A stretch of DNA of 48,024 bases from the NCBI RefSeq assembly GCF_001641695.1, contig NZ_LSEF01000059.1:38815-86838 (forward strand), written 5' to 3'. Each line of letters begins with the position of its first letter. Within the stretch, counting starts at the first letter, position 1. This document shows positions 36,311 to 45,703 of this stretch, one piece after another. The position numbers and the translations under genes were made by a program. The notes under the pieces were generated by a model. The model was not told where the DNA came from. It did no database searches and saw nothing but the letters and a program-made list of their open reading frames with translations. This stretch comes from Bradyrhizobium neotropicale. GTDB lineage: Bacteria > Pseudomonadota > Alphaproteobacteria > Rhizobiales > Xanthobacteraceae.

Positions 36311-36523
36311 ATGGTTGAAAAACGCATAACATCGCCCCGCAACGTCATCGATCTGGCGAGCTATCGTCAGGTCCTGGCGAGCGGCATGGTGATGTCGGCA
36401 CGCCTGTGCCGGCACTGTGGTGCTCCGCTGCTCGATGGCGAGAACGATGACGACTGCTCGACCGCATTCAGCACGGCCGCTCCGCGGCTGCGCGAGAGGT
36501 CACGTCGGATTCGAGTCGAATGA
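36311..36523 (+). CDS. Small protein with possible zinc-ribbon motif (70 aa)
   Basis: 70-residue protein (MVEKRITSPRNVIDLASYRQVL...) with CRHCGAPLLDGENDDDC in the middle: a Cys-x2-Cys-Gly knuckle of the zinc-ribbon type plus one further Cys. The second knuckle is incomplete (only one Cys), so zinc binding is uncertain. Basic C-terminus (RLRERSRRIRVE). GAGGAACA ribosome site. I know similar short alphaproteobacterial proteins only as hypothetical. Confidence 0.65.
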   Translation: MVEKRITSPRNVIDLASYRQVLASGMVMSARLCRHCGAPLLDGENDDDCSTAFSTAAPRLRERSRRIRVE

Positions 36524-36625
36524 GCAACGGAAGGTAAGGGCGATCCAGGTCTTGCGGCGGCCTTGTCTGGATCGCCTTGCTTCCGTCTACGCGCCAAAGA
36601 TTTCCGCGACATCCTTGATCTGAGA

Positions 36626-36663
36626 CGTCATTCCGGGTTCGTCCTTCGGGCGTCCCGGAATGC
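36626..36663. repeat. Short palindromic intergenic repeat (half element)
   Basis: cgtcattccggg and tcccggaatg enclose cgtccttcgggcg. Same family as 26033 and 27089 but only about 38 bases. Located at the 3' end of the SDR gene, where it may help termination. Confidence 0.6.
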
Positions 36664-36673
36664 CCGCAAGCAT

Positions 36674-37426
36674 CTACACGTGCTGGCCGCCGTTGATGTG
36701 GATCTCGGCGCCATTGACGTAGGACGAGGTGTCCGTGCACAGCACGTAGATGATCTTGGCGACCTCGTCCGGCGTGCCGAGCCGGTGCATCGGAATCTGC
36801 TGGTCGACGATCTTCTCGGTGCCCGGCGACAGGATAGAGGTGTCGATCTCGCCCGGCGCGATCGCGTTGACGCGCACGCCGACGCGGCCGAAGTCGGACG
36901 CCATCTCGCGCGTCAGCGCGGCGAGCGCGGCCTTCGAGGTGGCATAGGCGGCGCCCGCGAAGGGATGCACGCGCGAGCCCGCGATCGAGGTGACGTTCAC
37001 CACCGATCCCTTGGCCGCCTTCAATTCCTCGATCAATCCGCGCGCCATCATGATCGGCGCGAAGAAGTTGACGTGGAAGACGTGGGTCCAGGTGTCTAGG
37101 TCGGTGTCGACCGAGCCGAGCCGGCTGCCGCCCGGGCCCTTCGGCGAGATCGCGGCGTTGTTGACGAGCGCGTGCAGGGTGCCGCCCTCGAGACGGCGGC
37201 GGATCTCGCTGATCGCGCGCGCGGTATCCTCGGGGTCGCCGAGGTCGACCTGGATGTGATCCTCAGGGCCTGCATCCCACGGGCAGTCCTCCGGAAACGG
37301 ATGCCGCGAGCAGGTGATGACGCGCCAGCCCGCCGAGGAGAAGCGGATTACGGTGGCATGGCCGATGCCGCGGCTGGCGCCGGTGAGGAGCAGCGTACGT
37401 CGCGGCACGTTGGATGGATGCGGCAT
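36674..37426 (-). CDS. SDR-family oxidoreductase
   Basis: Classical short-chain dehydrogenase, 250 aa. Complete motifs: TGASRGIG (15-22), NNAA (89-92), Ser147, Tyr161-x3-Lys165 (YATSK), and the C-terminal INGGQHV. It should reduce a keto group or oxidise an alcohol with NAD(P)H; the substrate is unknown, and FabG-like annotation would be a guess. It starts 14 bases after the pdxH stop, so the two form an operon. Weak ribosome site (GAAAG). Confidence 0.87.
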   Translation of the reverse strand: MPHPSNVPRRTLLLTGASRGIGHATVIRFSSAGWRVITCSRHPFPEDCPWDAGPEDHIQVDLGDPEDTARAISEIRRRLEGGTLHALVNNAAISPKGPGGSRLGSVDTDLDTWTHVFHVNFFAPIMMARGLIEELKAAKGSVVNVTSIAGSRVHPFAGAAYATSKAALAALTREMASDFGRVGVRVNAIAPGEIDTSILSPGTEKIVDQQIPMHRLGTPDEVAKIIYVLCTDTSSYVNGAEIHINGGQHV

Positions 37427-37440
37427 GGAGATCTTTCAGG

Positions 37441-38082
37441 TCAAGGATACATCCGCGTCTTGGACCACGGCTGGCCGACGGCGTCACGACGAAATTCGAT
37501 GCGGTCATGCAGGCGGAATGGGCGGTCGTGCCAGAACTCGATGCGCAACGGCGTGATGCGCCAGCCGCTCCAACCCGGCGGCCGCGGTACCTCGCCGATG
37601 ACGTGTCTGGCGGCGACCTTGGCGATCGCCTGCTCGAAGGCGAAGCGGCTTTCCAGCGCTTCGGACTGCTTGCTGGCCCAGGCGCCGATCTGGGCCTGCT
37701 TGGGGCGGGTAGCGAAATAGGCGTCGGCTTCCGCATCAGTCACCGGCGTCACGTTGCCGCGGATGCGGACCTGGCGGCGCAGCGACTTCCAGTGAAAAAG
37801 TAACGCCGCCTTAGGATTTGCGGCGAGTTCGCGGCCCTTCTGGCTCGCGATGTGGCTGTAGAAGACGAAACCGTCGGTATCGAAGCCCTTCATCAGCACC
37901 ATGCGCACGTCCGGCAGGCCGTCCGGGTCGACGGTTGCGAGCGCCATTGCGTTGGGATCGTTGGGCTCGCTCTTGATCGCTTCGTTCAGCCAGGCCTCGA
38001 ACAGCACGAACGGCTCGTCGGCGGCGGTGAAATCACCGGATGTTAAGGGTGTCTGGTGTTTCATCGAGGTCGTGTCGGTCAT
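37441..38082 (-). CDS. pdxH: Pyridoxamine 5'-phosphate oxidase
   Basis: FMN enzyme producing pyridoxal 5'-phosphate from PNP/PMP in vitamin B6 metabolism, 213 aa from the ATG at 38082 (an in-frame ATG at 38064 is also possible). Diagnostic text: EPNDPNAMALATVDPDGLPDVRMVLMKGFDTDGFVFYSH, KGRELAANPKAALLFHWKSLRRQVRIRG, SGWRITPLRIEFW, and the C-terminal LHDRIEFRR... W...RMYP. Followed in the same operon by an SDR gene; divergent from a small lipoprotein gene whose start lies 114 bases away. Confidence 0.95.
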   Translation of the reverse strand: MTDTTSMKHQTPLTSGDFTAADEPFVLFEAWLNEAIKSEPNDPNAMALATVDPDGLPDVRMVLMKGFDTDGFVFYSHIASQKGRELAANPKAALLFHWKSLRRQVRIRGNVTPVTDAEADAYFATRPKQAQIGAWASKQSEALESRFAFEQAIAKVAARHVIGEVPRPPGWSGWRITPLRIEFWHDRPFRLHDRIEFRRDAVGQPWSKTRMYP

Positions 38083-38195
38083 GTCCGGAGTCCGAGTTGC
38101 GTCCCGCGGCCCAAAGCGCGTTGTTGTCTGCTCTCGCCCTATATAGGGCATGGGGACCCGTTGGCCTATCGGCGATCCGCCCGTCCGGCCTCGTC

Positions 38196-38606
38196 ATGAC
38201 AATGATTCTGATCGGCCTCGGTGCCGGCGGCTGCAGCTTCTCCCGCAATGACAGCGGCGGTCCCTTCGCCAAGGCCGACGAAAGCGACCTCACCGGCTCG
38301 ATCACGCGATCCGCGAAGGACGCCGCGCCGACCGAGACCGATCTCGCCTTTGCCCGCAATGCCGCTTCCGATGTGCTGAGCAAGGGTGACAAGGATTCCA
38401 GCCAGCATTGGGAGAATCCGGAGACCGGGGCGCGCGGCTCGGTGACGCCGATCGCACAATCCTATGCTGCTGAGGATGGCCGCAAGTGCCGCGATTTCCT
38501 GGCCAGCTACGTCAACGGCAACACCGAAAGCTGGCTCCAGGGGGCCGGCTGCCAAAGCAGCCATGGTCGCTGGGAGATTCATACGCTAAAGCCGTGGCGG
38601 AGCTAG
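38196..38606 (+). CDS. Small lipoprotein, RT0821/Lpp0805-type surface protein
   Basis: 136-residue protein. The N-terminus MTMILIGLGAGGCSF has a lipobox-like GAGGC, so it is probably a lipoprotein, although the n-region lacks basic residues and the true start might be different. The C-terminal half (PVTPIAQSY-like: ARGSVTPIAQSYAAEDGRKCRDFLASYV, GAGCQSSHGRWEIHTLKPWRS) fits the family of outer-membrane-associated small lipoproteins first named in Rickettsia and Legionella. Role unknown, likely envelope-related. Divergent from pdxH. Confidence 0.68.
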   Translation: MTMILIGLGAGGCSFSRNDSGGPFAKADESDLTGSITRSAKDAAPTETDLAFARNAASDVLSKGDKDSSQHWENPETGARGSVTPIAQSYAAEDGRKCRDFLASYVNGNTESWLQGAGCQSSHGRWEIHTLKPWRS

Positions 38607-38718
38607 GAATCGTCTCGCGACCCTAGTTGCAAAAATGCCACTCGCCCTCCACATGAAGTGCAGGTGGGGCGGGGAGCCCTTTGAAAACATCGATATCCCT
38701 TTGAAGGAGACGTGACGG

Positions 38719-39684
38719 ATGCGCGACCCCTATGAGGTCTTGGGGGTGCCGCGGAGCGCCAACGCTGCCGCGATCAAGAGCGCCTATCGCAAGCTTGCGA
38801 AAAAGCATCATCCCGACAGCAACAAGGACGACCCGAAGGCCGCCGAGCGCTTCGCCGAGATCAACACCGCCAACGAGATCCTCGGCGATGAGGACAAGCG
38901 CAAGCAGTTCGACCGCGGCGAAATCGACGCCGACGGCAAGCCGCGCTTCCAAGGCTTTCCGGGCGGCGGCGGTCCGCGCGGGCGGGCGGGTCCCGGCGGC
39001 TTCGAGAGCTATACGTTCCGTAGCGGTGGCACTGGCGGCGGAGCCGGCGCGGGTGCGTTCGAGGATATCCTCAACAGCATGTTCGGCGGCGGAATGCGCG
39101 GTGCGCGGCCCGGCGCCGGCGGCGGTGCCCAGTTCGAATTCGACACCGGCGGGATCGGGCTCGATCTGGACCTGAACGTCGCCATGACCGTCTCGCTGGA
39201 GGAGTCGGTGAAAGGCGGGGATAAGCGCGTCCGGCTGCCGAACGGCAAGGAACTCAACGTCAAGATTCCGGCCGGCGTCACCGAAGGCCAGCAGATTCGG
39301 CTGCGGGGGCAGGGCGAGACCGCGCAGGGCCATCCGCCCGGCGACCTCCTGATCACCATCAGCATCGCTCCGCACCCGTTCTTCAAGGTCGAGGGCGCCG
39401 ACCTGCGGATCGATCTGCCGGTCACGCTCTACGAGGCCGTGCTCGGCGGCAAGGTCCGCGTGCCCACCCTCGGCAATGCCGTGGAGCTGTCTGTCCCGAA
39501 AAACACCTCCAGCGGCCGGACCTTCCGCCTCAAGGGCAAGGGCCTGCCGAAGGCGGCTGGAACCGGTGATCTCTTCGTCACCATCAGGATTATGCTACCG
39601 GATGGGAACGACGCCGAGCTTGAAGCATTGATGGAGAAGTGGCGGGATCAACACCCCTACAATCCGCGCAGCGGGCTCGGCTAG
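38719..39684 (+). CDS. DnaJ/CbpA-type co-chaperone
   Basis: 321-residue type II J-domain protein that stimulates the ATPase of DnaK. J domain 1-70 (MRDPYEVLGVPRSANAAAIKSAYRKLAKKHHPDSN) with the HPD triad; a Gly/Phe/Arg-rich linker (about 75-140); then the two C-terminal peptide-binding domains (LNVAMTVSLEESVKGGDKRVRLPNGKELNVKIPAGV and YEAVLGGKVRVPTLGNAVELSVP). No CxxCxGxG zinc fingers, so it is CbpA-like rather than DnaJ proper. Strong ribosome site GAAGGAG. Confidence 0.9.
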   Translation: MRDPYEVLGVPRSANAAAIKSAYRKLAKKHHPDSNKDDPKAAERFAEINTANEILGDEDKRKQFDRGEIDADGKPRFQGFPGGGGPRGRAGPGGFESYTFRSGGTGGGAGAGAFEDILNSMFGGGMRGARPGAGGGAQFEFDTGGIGLDLDLNVAMTVSLEESVKGGDKRVRLPNGKELNVKIPAGVTEGQQIRLRGQGETAQGHPPGDLLITISIAPHPFFKVEGADLRIDLPVTLYEAVLGGKVRVPTLGNAVELSVPKNTSSGRTFRLKGKGLPKAAGTGDLFVTIRIMLPDGNDAELEALMEKWRDQHPYNPRSGLG

Positions 39685-40007
39685 GGCGCTGGCCGAGACC
39701 GTCTTCACATGGGAGCACTCTCTTCCCGACAGATGATGCTCGGACACAATACGCCTGGAGCGCAGTAGCGCTTCGACGCTAAGCGGCCTCGGCGTGTCGG
39801 CTGCCCGGCGGGGCAGCCGCCAAAAAGGTGCGGCCTCGAGAGGGGGACCAGCGCGGTACCAAAAACCCCAATCGAGGCCGCCCGCGTCGATCGGCGGATC
39901 GAACGCTGCTCATTTTCGCGTGATCATCCGGTGCGATAATGAGACGCACGCATGTCTTGATTCCAAATTTTCAATGTCGGAATCGAGGCACGGCGGTCGT
40001 CAGCTGA
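39685..40007. other. Structured intergenic region
   Basis: 323 bases without a convincing gene. CGGCTGCCC (39798-39806) pairs with GGGCAGCCG (39811-39819), followed by CCAAAAAGG, a plausible terminator. GCGGCCTCGA (39830-39839) pairs with TCGAGGCCGC (39872-39881); 'gcggcctcg' also occurs at 39783-39791, so alternative pairing is possible. The region could be a leader, a small RNA or a repeat remnant. Confidence 0.4.
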
Positions 40008-40778
40008 TTATGTTCCGTTTTTCTCGGTTTGGTCGTAGACCGCCTGCGCCACTTTGGTCAGCCGGTCACGGTCGCCGCCGCCGGTGACGACATAGCCGAC
40101 GCCACCGTCGGCCCAGAACACCGCCCCGTCCCTGTCCGCCTTGGCATAGCGCATTTGCGTCGCGCCGCTCTCGGTTTTGGCGGTGTAGATCGTGAACCGC
40201 TCGCCCGAGGGGCTCTCATACATCAGGAATGACGCTGGGCCGTTCGGCCCCGGCAGCAGCCGGCCGCCGACCAGCTTGAGCCCACTCGCTTCCAGGTTCG
40301 GCGCGAACACGGTCCAGCCGCAGCGCTTGGTCAGCCAGGCCTGGAGATGGTCGCGCTCGTTGCCGGGGACCTCGACGGGGTGGCGGACCTCGACGACATA
40401 GAGGCGGTGAGCGTCGAGCGCGTCCTCCGTGAAGCTCTGGAAGGTCGAGGGCGATTTGGCGGCGCCATGGGCGATCCAGCCGGCCGTGCCGCCGGCAACG
40501 AACGCAACCAGGGTGGCCGCGGCGGCGCCAAAGAACCATCGCCTGGGGCGGCGCTCCAGCCGCTCGAGCTCCAGACGCGCCGGCACGGGCTCATGAGCGA
40601 CGGCGTCGTAGCGGGCGTGCAGCAATTCGGCCATCGCGCGCCAGGATTGCACCCGCTCGGCATCCTCGGGGTTGGCGGCAAGCCAGGCCTCGACGTCGGC
40701 GCGGCGCTCGGCCGGCAGCTCGCCATCGACATAAGCGTGCAGTTCGTCCTCGGTCACTGAAGTCTTGCGGTCGTTCAT
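40008..40778 (-). CDS. Anti-sigma factor (membrane-bound)
   Basis: 256-residue single-pass membrane protein. The cytoplasmic N-terminus (VTEDELHAYVDGELPAERRADVEAWLAANPEDAERVQSW) is the standard helical anti-sigma domain but without the zinc Cys residues. A membrane segment (WFFGAAAATLVAFVAGGTAGWIA) and a periplasmic domain (AHRLYVVEVRHPVEVPGNERDHLQAWLTKRCGW) follow, as in redox- or envelope-sensing regulators. It sits 106 bases downstream of an ECF sigma factor on the same strand and should bind and inhibit it. Confidence 0.88.
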   Translation of the reverse strand: MNDRKTSVTEDELHAYVDGELPAERRADVEAWLAANPEDAERVQSWRAMAELLHARYDAVAHEPVPARLELERLERRPRRWFFGAAAATLVAFVAGGTAGWIAHGAAKSPSTFQSFTEDALDAHRLYVVEVRHPVEVPGNERDHLQAWLTKRCGWTVFAPNLEASGLKLVGGRLLPGPNGPASFLMYESPSGERFTIYTAKTESGATQMRYAKADRDGAVFWADGGVGYVVTGGGDRDRLTKVAQAVYDQTEKNGT

Positions 40779-40884
40779 ATCGGTCGTCTCTGGCTCTGCG
40801 GCCCAAAATATCGTTCGCGACTTACTTGCGCGTTGCGCCTCTGCATGCGGAGGATGCGAGACACGCGATGCATCAATCCCGCCA

Positions 40885-41373
40885 TCATTTCACCCGCCTG
40901 AGCGCCGGGCGCTCACCTTCCAGCGATGCTTTAACGTGAGCGCGGGCCCGCGCCAGCCGGGACATTACGGTGCCGATCGGTACGCCCTGGATGTCGGCGA
41001 CCTCGCGGTAGCTGAGGCCCTCCAGCATCACCAGCAGCAGCACCGAGCGCTGCTCCTCGACGAGCGTTGTCAGCGCCTTCTCGATGTCGCGTCCTTCGGC
41101 TTCCGTGCCGCTGGCATCCGGGTTGTTCTCCGTCAGCTGCATGAACTGCGGCCGCCGCGCCAGCGAGCGGCGGCGATTCTTGTTGAGGTTCGTCAGGATG
41201 GTGTAGAGCCAGCTCCTGACGTCGCCTCCGAGGAACAGCCGCTCCGAGCGCAGCGCCCGCACCAAGGTGTCCTGCACGAGATCGTCGGCCGCATCCGCAT
41301 CGCGCGTGAGCGCGCGGGCGTAACGGCGCAACGCCGGGATCATCGCTTCCACACTCTGGCGAAATGCACTCAT
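40885..41373 (-). CDS. ECF-family RNA polymerase sigma factor
   Basis: 162-residue ECF sigma factor. Region 2: MIPALRRYARALTRDADAADDLVQDTLVRAL with the -10 recognition part RSWLYTILTNLNKNRRR. Region 4: TLVEEQRSVLLLVMLEGLSYREVADIQGVPIGTVMSRLARAR for the -35 element. Paired with the membrane anti-sigma factor just downstream. There is no PhyR/NepR gene nearby, so it is not EcfG itself. The start ATG at 41373 was preferred over longer frames; only a weak AGGAC site is upstream. Target promoters unknown. Confidence 0.9.
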   Translation of the reverse strand: MSAFRQSVEAMIPALRRYARALTRDADAADDLVQDTLVRALRSERLFLGGDVRSWLYTILTNLNKNRRRSLARRPQFMQLTENNPDASGTEAEGRDIEKALTTLVEEQRSVLLLVMLEGLSYREVADIQGVPIGTVMSRLARARAHVKASLEGERPALRRVK

Positions 41374-41544
41374 GCCGTCTTGAAGTCCTGCCGATCGGCG
41401 CGAGCGCCTCAACGATCATAACACCCGAGCGGAACGGCTATTCCGGGCTTCGAAACAGCGTTAACGCCGCGTATTAGGACTGTACCGCGAGAGAGGGCTG
41501 GTGTACCTCCAGATCTCAACCCCGCTCGATGGGACGATAAGGAA

Positions 41545-42360
<816 letters not shown>

Positions 42361-42372
42361 CCTGCCGACCGC

Positions 42373-42972
42373 ATGTCCGTGCCTACGATCTACTATCTTC
42401 GCCATGGCGAGACCGAGTGGAATGCGCTCGGGCGGCTGCAGGGCAACAAAGACGTTCCGCTGAATGCGCGCGGCCGTGGCCAGGCCGTGCAGGCTGCCGG
42501 CATCCTGGCTGATCTGTTCAAGCGCGATGGCCGCGACAAGGCGGCGCTGCCCTATGTGTCGAGCCCGCTCGGGCGCGCGCGCTCCACCATGGAGCTCGTG
42601 CGCGGCAAGCTCGAACTGCCGGCCATGGATTATTCGCTGGATGATCGCCTGCGCGAGATCGGCTATGGCAGCTGGGAAGGGCTGACTCTGGCCGAGAGCG
42701 AGGCCTTCGATCCCGAGGTCTATGCCCGCCGCCTCGCCGACAAATGGACGGTGGCCCCCGCGGGAGGCGAGACCTACGCGGCCGTGCAGCAGCGCATGCT
42801 CGACTGGTACGAGTCGCGGCTGGTCGACACCGTCGCGGTTGCCCATGGCGGCACCGCCCGGGCCCTGATGGTCGCCCTCGGCATCGAGACCCCGGCCAGC
42901 GCCGCGGAGCTCTATATCGAGCAGGGCGCCGTCTACGTGTTTCGCGATGGGCGGCTGGAGAAGTATAGTTAA
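42373..42972 (+). CDS. Histidine phosphatase / phosphoglycerate mutase-like protein
   Basis: 199-residue histidine phosphatase. The catalytic His lies in YYLRHGETEWN; the second conserved set is YVSSPLGRARSTMELV, LREIGYGSWEGLTLAES, and VAVAHGGTARALMVALGIE. Often called GpmB, but most members are broad phosphatases rather than glycolytic mutases. Directly downstream of fabI (12 bases). A palindromic repeat follows before aroC. Confidence 0.87.
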   Translation: MSVPTIYYLRHGETEWNALGRLQGNKDVPLNARGRGQAVQAAGILADLFKRDGRDKAALPYVSSPLGRARSTMELVRGKLELPAMDYSLDDRLREIGYGSWEGLTLAESEAFDPEVYARRLADKWTVAPAGGETYAAVQQRMLDWYESRLVDTVAVAHGGTARALMVALGIETPASAAELYIEQGAVYVFRDGRLEKYS

Positions 42973-42982
42973 CCCCACACGC

Positions 42983-43021
42983 CGTCACTCGGGGCGCCCG
43001 AAGGGCGAACCTGGAATGACG
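42983..43021. repeat. Short palindromic intergenic repeat
   Basis: cgtcactcggggcgcc...gaacctggaatgacg with inner gcgcccgaagggcg. Degenerate copy of the cgtcattcc...ggaatgacg family, between the mutase-like gene and aroC. Confidence 0.55.
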
Positions 43022-43090
43022 GGAACAGGGTTGAACGCCGTGTCCCTGGGCGCTACCACAAGTCAGAACTGACTTACGAGCTAGAGACGG

Positions 43091-44179
43091 ATGTCCTTCA
43101 ACACCTTCGGCCACATGTTTCGCGTCACCACCTTTGGCGAGAGTCACGGGGTGGCGATTGGTTGCGTGGTCGACGGCTGTCCGCCGCTGATCCCGCTCAC
43201 CGAGGCCGACATCCAGCGCGATCTCGATCGCCGCCGGCCCGGCCAGTCGCGCTTCACGACCCAGCGCCAGGAGCCGGACCAGGTCAAGATCCTCTCCGGC
43301 GTGATGGCGCATCCGGAGACTGGCGTGCAGGTGACGACGGGCACGCCGATCGGCCTTCTGATCGAGAACACCGATCAGCGCTCGAAGGACTATTCCGAGA
43401 TCAAGGACAAGTTCCGACCCGGTCACGCCGACTTCACCTATGAGGCCAAATACGGCCTGCGCGACTATCGCGGCGGCGGGCGCTCCTCGGCGCGCGAGAC
43501 GGCGATGCGCGTGGCTGCGGGTGCAATCGCGCGCAAGGTGCTGCCCGGTATGACCGTGCGCGGCGCGCTGGTGCAGATCGGTCCGCACAAGATCGATCGC
43601 GAGAAATGGGATTGGGACGAGATTGCGAAGAATCCGTTCTTTTGCCCCGATAAGGACAAGGCCGCATTCTTCGAGACCTATCTCGACGGCATCCGCAAGA
43701 GCGGCTCTTCGATCGGCGCGGTCATCGAGGTCGTCGCTGAGGGCGTGCCGGCCGGCCTCGGCGCGCCGATCTACGCCAAGCTCGATTCCGACCTCGCGGG
43801 CGCGATGATGACCATCAATGCCGTGAAGGGCGTCGAGATCGGCGCCGGCTTTGGCGCGGCCGAGCTCACCGGCGAAGAGAACGCCGACGAGATGCGCACC
43901 GGCAATGACGGCACGCGCTTTCTGTCCAACCATGCCGGCGGCGTTCTGGGCGGTATCTCCACCGGCCAGCCGGTCGTGGTGCGCTTCGCGGTGAAGCCGA
44001 CCTCGTCGATCCTGCAACCGCGTCTGACGGTCGATCGCAAGGGCGCCGACACCGAGATCATGACCAAGGGCCGCCACGACCCCTGCGTCGGCATCCGCGC
44101 CGTCCCCGTCGGCGAGGCCATGATGGCTTGTGTTCTGGCCGACCACTTCCTGCGCGACCGCGGTCAGGTCGGGCGCTAG
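43091..44179 (+). CDS. aroC: Chorismate synthase
   Basis: FMN-dependent enzyme converting EPSP to chorismate in aromatic amino acid synthesis, 362 aa. Signature stretches: MSFNTFGHMFRVTTFGESHGVAIGCVVDGCPPLIPLTEADIQ, LDRRRPGQSRFTTQRQEPD, DYSEIKDKFRPGHADFTYEAKYG, DYRGGGRSSARETAMRVAAGAIA, and NHAGGVLGGISTGQPVVVRFAVKPTSSI with RHDPCVG. Length is normal and all motifs are intact. GAGCTAGAGACGG precedes the ATG. Confidence 0.97.
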   Translation: MSFNTFGHMFRVTTFGESHGVAIGCVVDGCPPLIPLTEADIQRDLDRRRPGQSRFTTQRQEPDQVKILSGVMAHPETGVQVTTGTPIGLLIENTDQRSKDYSEIKDKFRPGHADFTYEAKYGLRDYRGGGRSSARETAMRVAAGAIARKVLPGMTVRGALVQIGPHKIDREKWDWDEIAKNPFFCPDKDKAAFFETYLDGIRKSGSSIGAVIEVVAEGVPAGLGAPIYAKLDSDLAGAMMTINAVKGVEIGAGFGAAELTGEENADEMRTGNDGTRFLSNHAGGVLGGISTGQPVVVRFAVKPTSSILQPRLTVDRKGADTEIMTKGRHDPCVGIRAVPVGEAMMACVLADHFLRDRGQVGR

Positions 44180-44256
44180 CTCATCGCGCTCTAAGGTCGC
44201 GCCACCAGTCCTCCGAGCAGCTTGACGGGCCTGCAACTTCGTCCGCAAATGCGGCC

Positions 44257-45447
44257 ATGGAAAGCTCCGAGCTGCAGCGGATCACCAACTGGCTGATCGA
44301 CGGCGCGAGGTCGTCGGGCGGGCCGGCCGAGATGGTCGCCGATGTCTGCGAGCATCTGGTCGGGGCCGGCCTGCCGCTGTGGCGGTTCGGCATCTTCATC
44401 CGCACGCTGCATCCTGAAATCTTCGGTCGTAACTTCATCTGGCGGCAGGGCGGGGAGGTCGAGGTCGGCACCGTCGATTTCGATATCCTGGATTCACCCG
44501 AGTTCGCCCAGAGCCCGCTTCGGATCGTGTTCGAGCAAGGGCTGGAGGTCAGGGGGCGCGCCGACGATCCCGACAGCAAGCGCTTTCCGATCATCAACGA
44601 CATGCGCTCCGAAGGGGTGACCGACTACGTCGCGGTGCCGATGCCGTTTCTCGATGGATCGATCCACGCGACGAGCTGGATGACACGGCATCCCGGCGGT
44701 TTCAGCGATGACCACATCGCGACGATCCGGGCCATCATGGCGCCGCTTGCGCGCGTCAGCGAGATCGTCAGCCTCCGCCGCACCGCCGCGATGCTGCTCG
44801 ACACCTATGTCGGCAACCGCGCCGGCGCGCGCATCCTCGGCGGCCAGATCCGCCGCGGCCACACCGACACCATGCAGGCGGTGATCTGGCTGTCGGATCT
44901 GCGCGGCTTCACGGCGCTGTCGGACCGGTTGCCGGCCGAGACGGTGGTCGAGATCCTCAACCAATATTTCGACTGCCAGGTGACCGCGATCCGGGGCCAT
45001 GGCGGCGAAGTCCTGAAGTTCATGGGCGACGGCCTGCTCGCGGTGTTTCCAATCGACGAGTATGTCGGCGACGCCGCGCATGTCTGTGCGCGCGTGCTGG
45101 AAGCCGCGCGCGAGTCCCGCGCCAGCGTCGATGCCCTCGCATTCCCCGTCGGCGAGATCATCGAGCGCTTCCGCTTCGGCGTCGCGCTGCATGTCGGCAA
45201 CATCCTCTACGGCAATATCGGCGGCGGCAACCGGCTCGACTTCACCTGCATCGGCCCCGCGGTCAATCTCGCGGCGCGGCTGGAGAAGATCGCCGGCCGG
45301 TTGGGGCGCACCGTCGTCGCCTCGGAAGGCTTTGCAAATGTCTGTCACCACGGCTGGCGCGAGCTCGGCGAGTTTCCGATCGCCGGGTTCTCGAAGGCGC
45401 AGCGCGTGTACGGGCTCGCCGAAGAAGCGCCGGTGGTGATGGCTTAG
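44257..45447 (+). CDS. Class III adenylate/guanylate cyclase with N-terminal GAF-like domain
   Basis: 396-residue soluble cyclase. An N-terminal sensory domain of about 190 residues (ITNWLIDGARSSGGPAEMVADVCEHLVGAGLPLWRFGIFI, RFPIINDMRSEGVTDYVAVPMPF) resembles a GAF domain. The C-terminal class III catalytic domain begins AVIWLSDLRGFTALSDRLPAETVVEILNQYFD and has HGGEVLKFMGDGLLAVFP, GVALHVGNILYGNIGGGNRLDFTCIGPAVNLAARLEKIA. The Lys (VLKF) and Asp (LDFT) positions fit ATP specificity, so cAMP is the likely product. ATG at 44257. The signal sensed is unknown. Confidence 0.87.
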   Translation: MESSELQRITNWLIDGARSSGGPAEMVADVCEHLVGAGLPLWRFGIFIRTLHPEIFGRNFIWRQGGEVEVGTVDFDILDSPEFAQSPLRIVFEQGLEVRGRADDPDSKRFPIINDMRSEGVTDYVAVPMPFLDGSIHATSWMTRHPGGFSDDHIATIRAIMAPLARVSEIVSLRRTAAMLLDTYVGNRAGARILGGQIRRGHTDTMQAVIWLSDLRGFTALSDRLPAETVVEILNQYFDCQVTAIRGHGGEVLKFMGDGLLAVFPIDEYVGDAAHVCARVLEAARESRASVDALAFPVGEIIERFRFGVALHVGNILYGNIGGGNRLDFTCIGPAVNLAARLEKIAGRLGRTVVASEGFANVCHHGWRELGEFPIAGFSKAQRVYGLAEEAPVVMA

Positions 45448-45594
45448 GGCATGTTTCCAGGAGCGAAGTCCGCTCTCCGAGGCGAAGCAGACCGAAACGT
45501 CAGGCTCAGACTAGGGCCGCAAGCATCTCGATCCGGCGCCGAGAGTTCGACAAGTGCGTTCGTATGGATCGGTTAAGTCCGGTTCGCCCCGACA

Positions 45595-45623
45595 CATTGC
45601 CGCAACATTGGAAAAGGTATAGT
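45595..45623 (+). promoter_or_regulatory. Possible promoter of the peptide/maturase cassette
   Basis: A good -10 TATAGT (45618-45623) lies 80 bases before the precursor ATG, with cattgc/TTGCCG at 45595-45602 as a weak -35. The remainder of the 256-base gap (45448-45703) has no clear repeat, gene or EcfG motif. Confidence 0.3.
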
Positions 45624-45703
45624 GTTTGTCACTGCTCAGCCGGCTCGACATCCCGGCCTTTCGTTCGATCCCTGCATTGCGTCGCGAAAAGAGGAGCACA
45701 ATC

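Noticed and set aside
40885..41373. The sigma factor as EcfG itself
   Set aside because: PhyR and NepR genes, which normally neighbour EcfG, are absent; instead a membrane anti-sigma factor follows, which points to a different ECF group.
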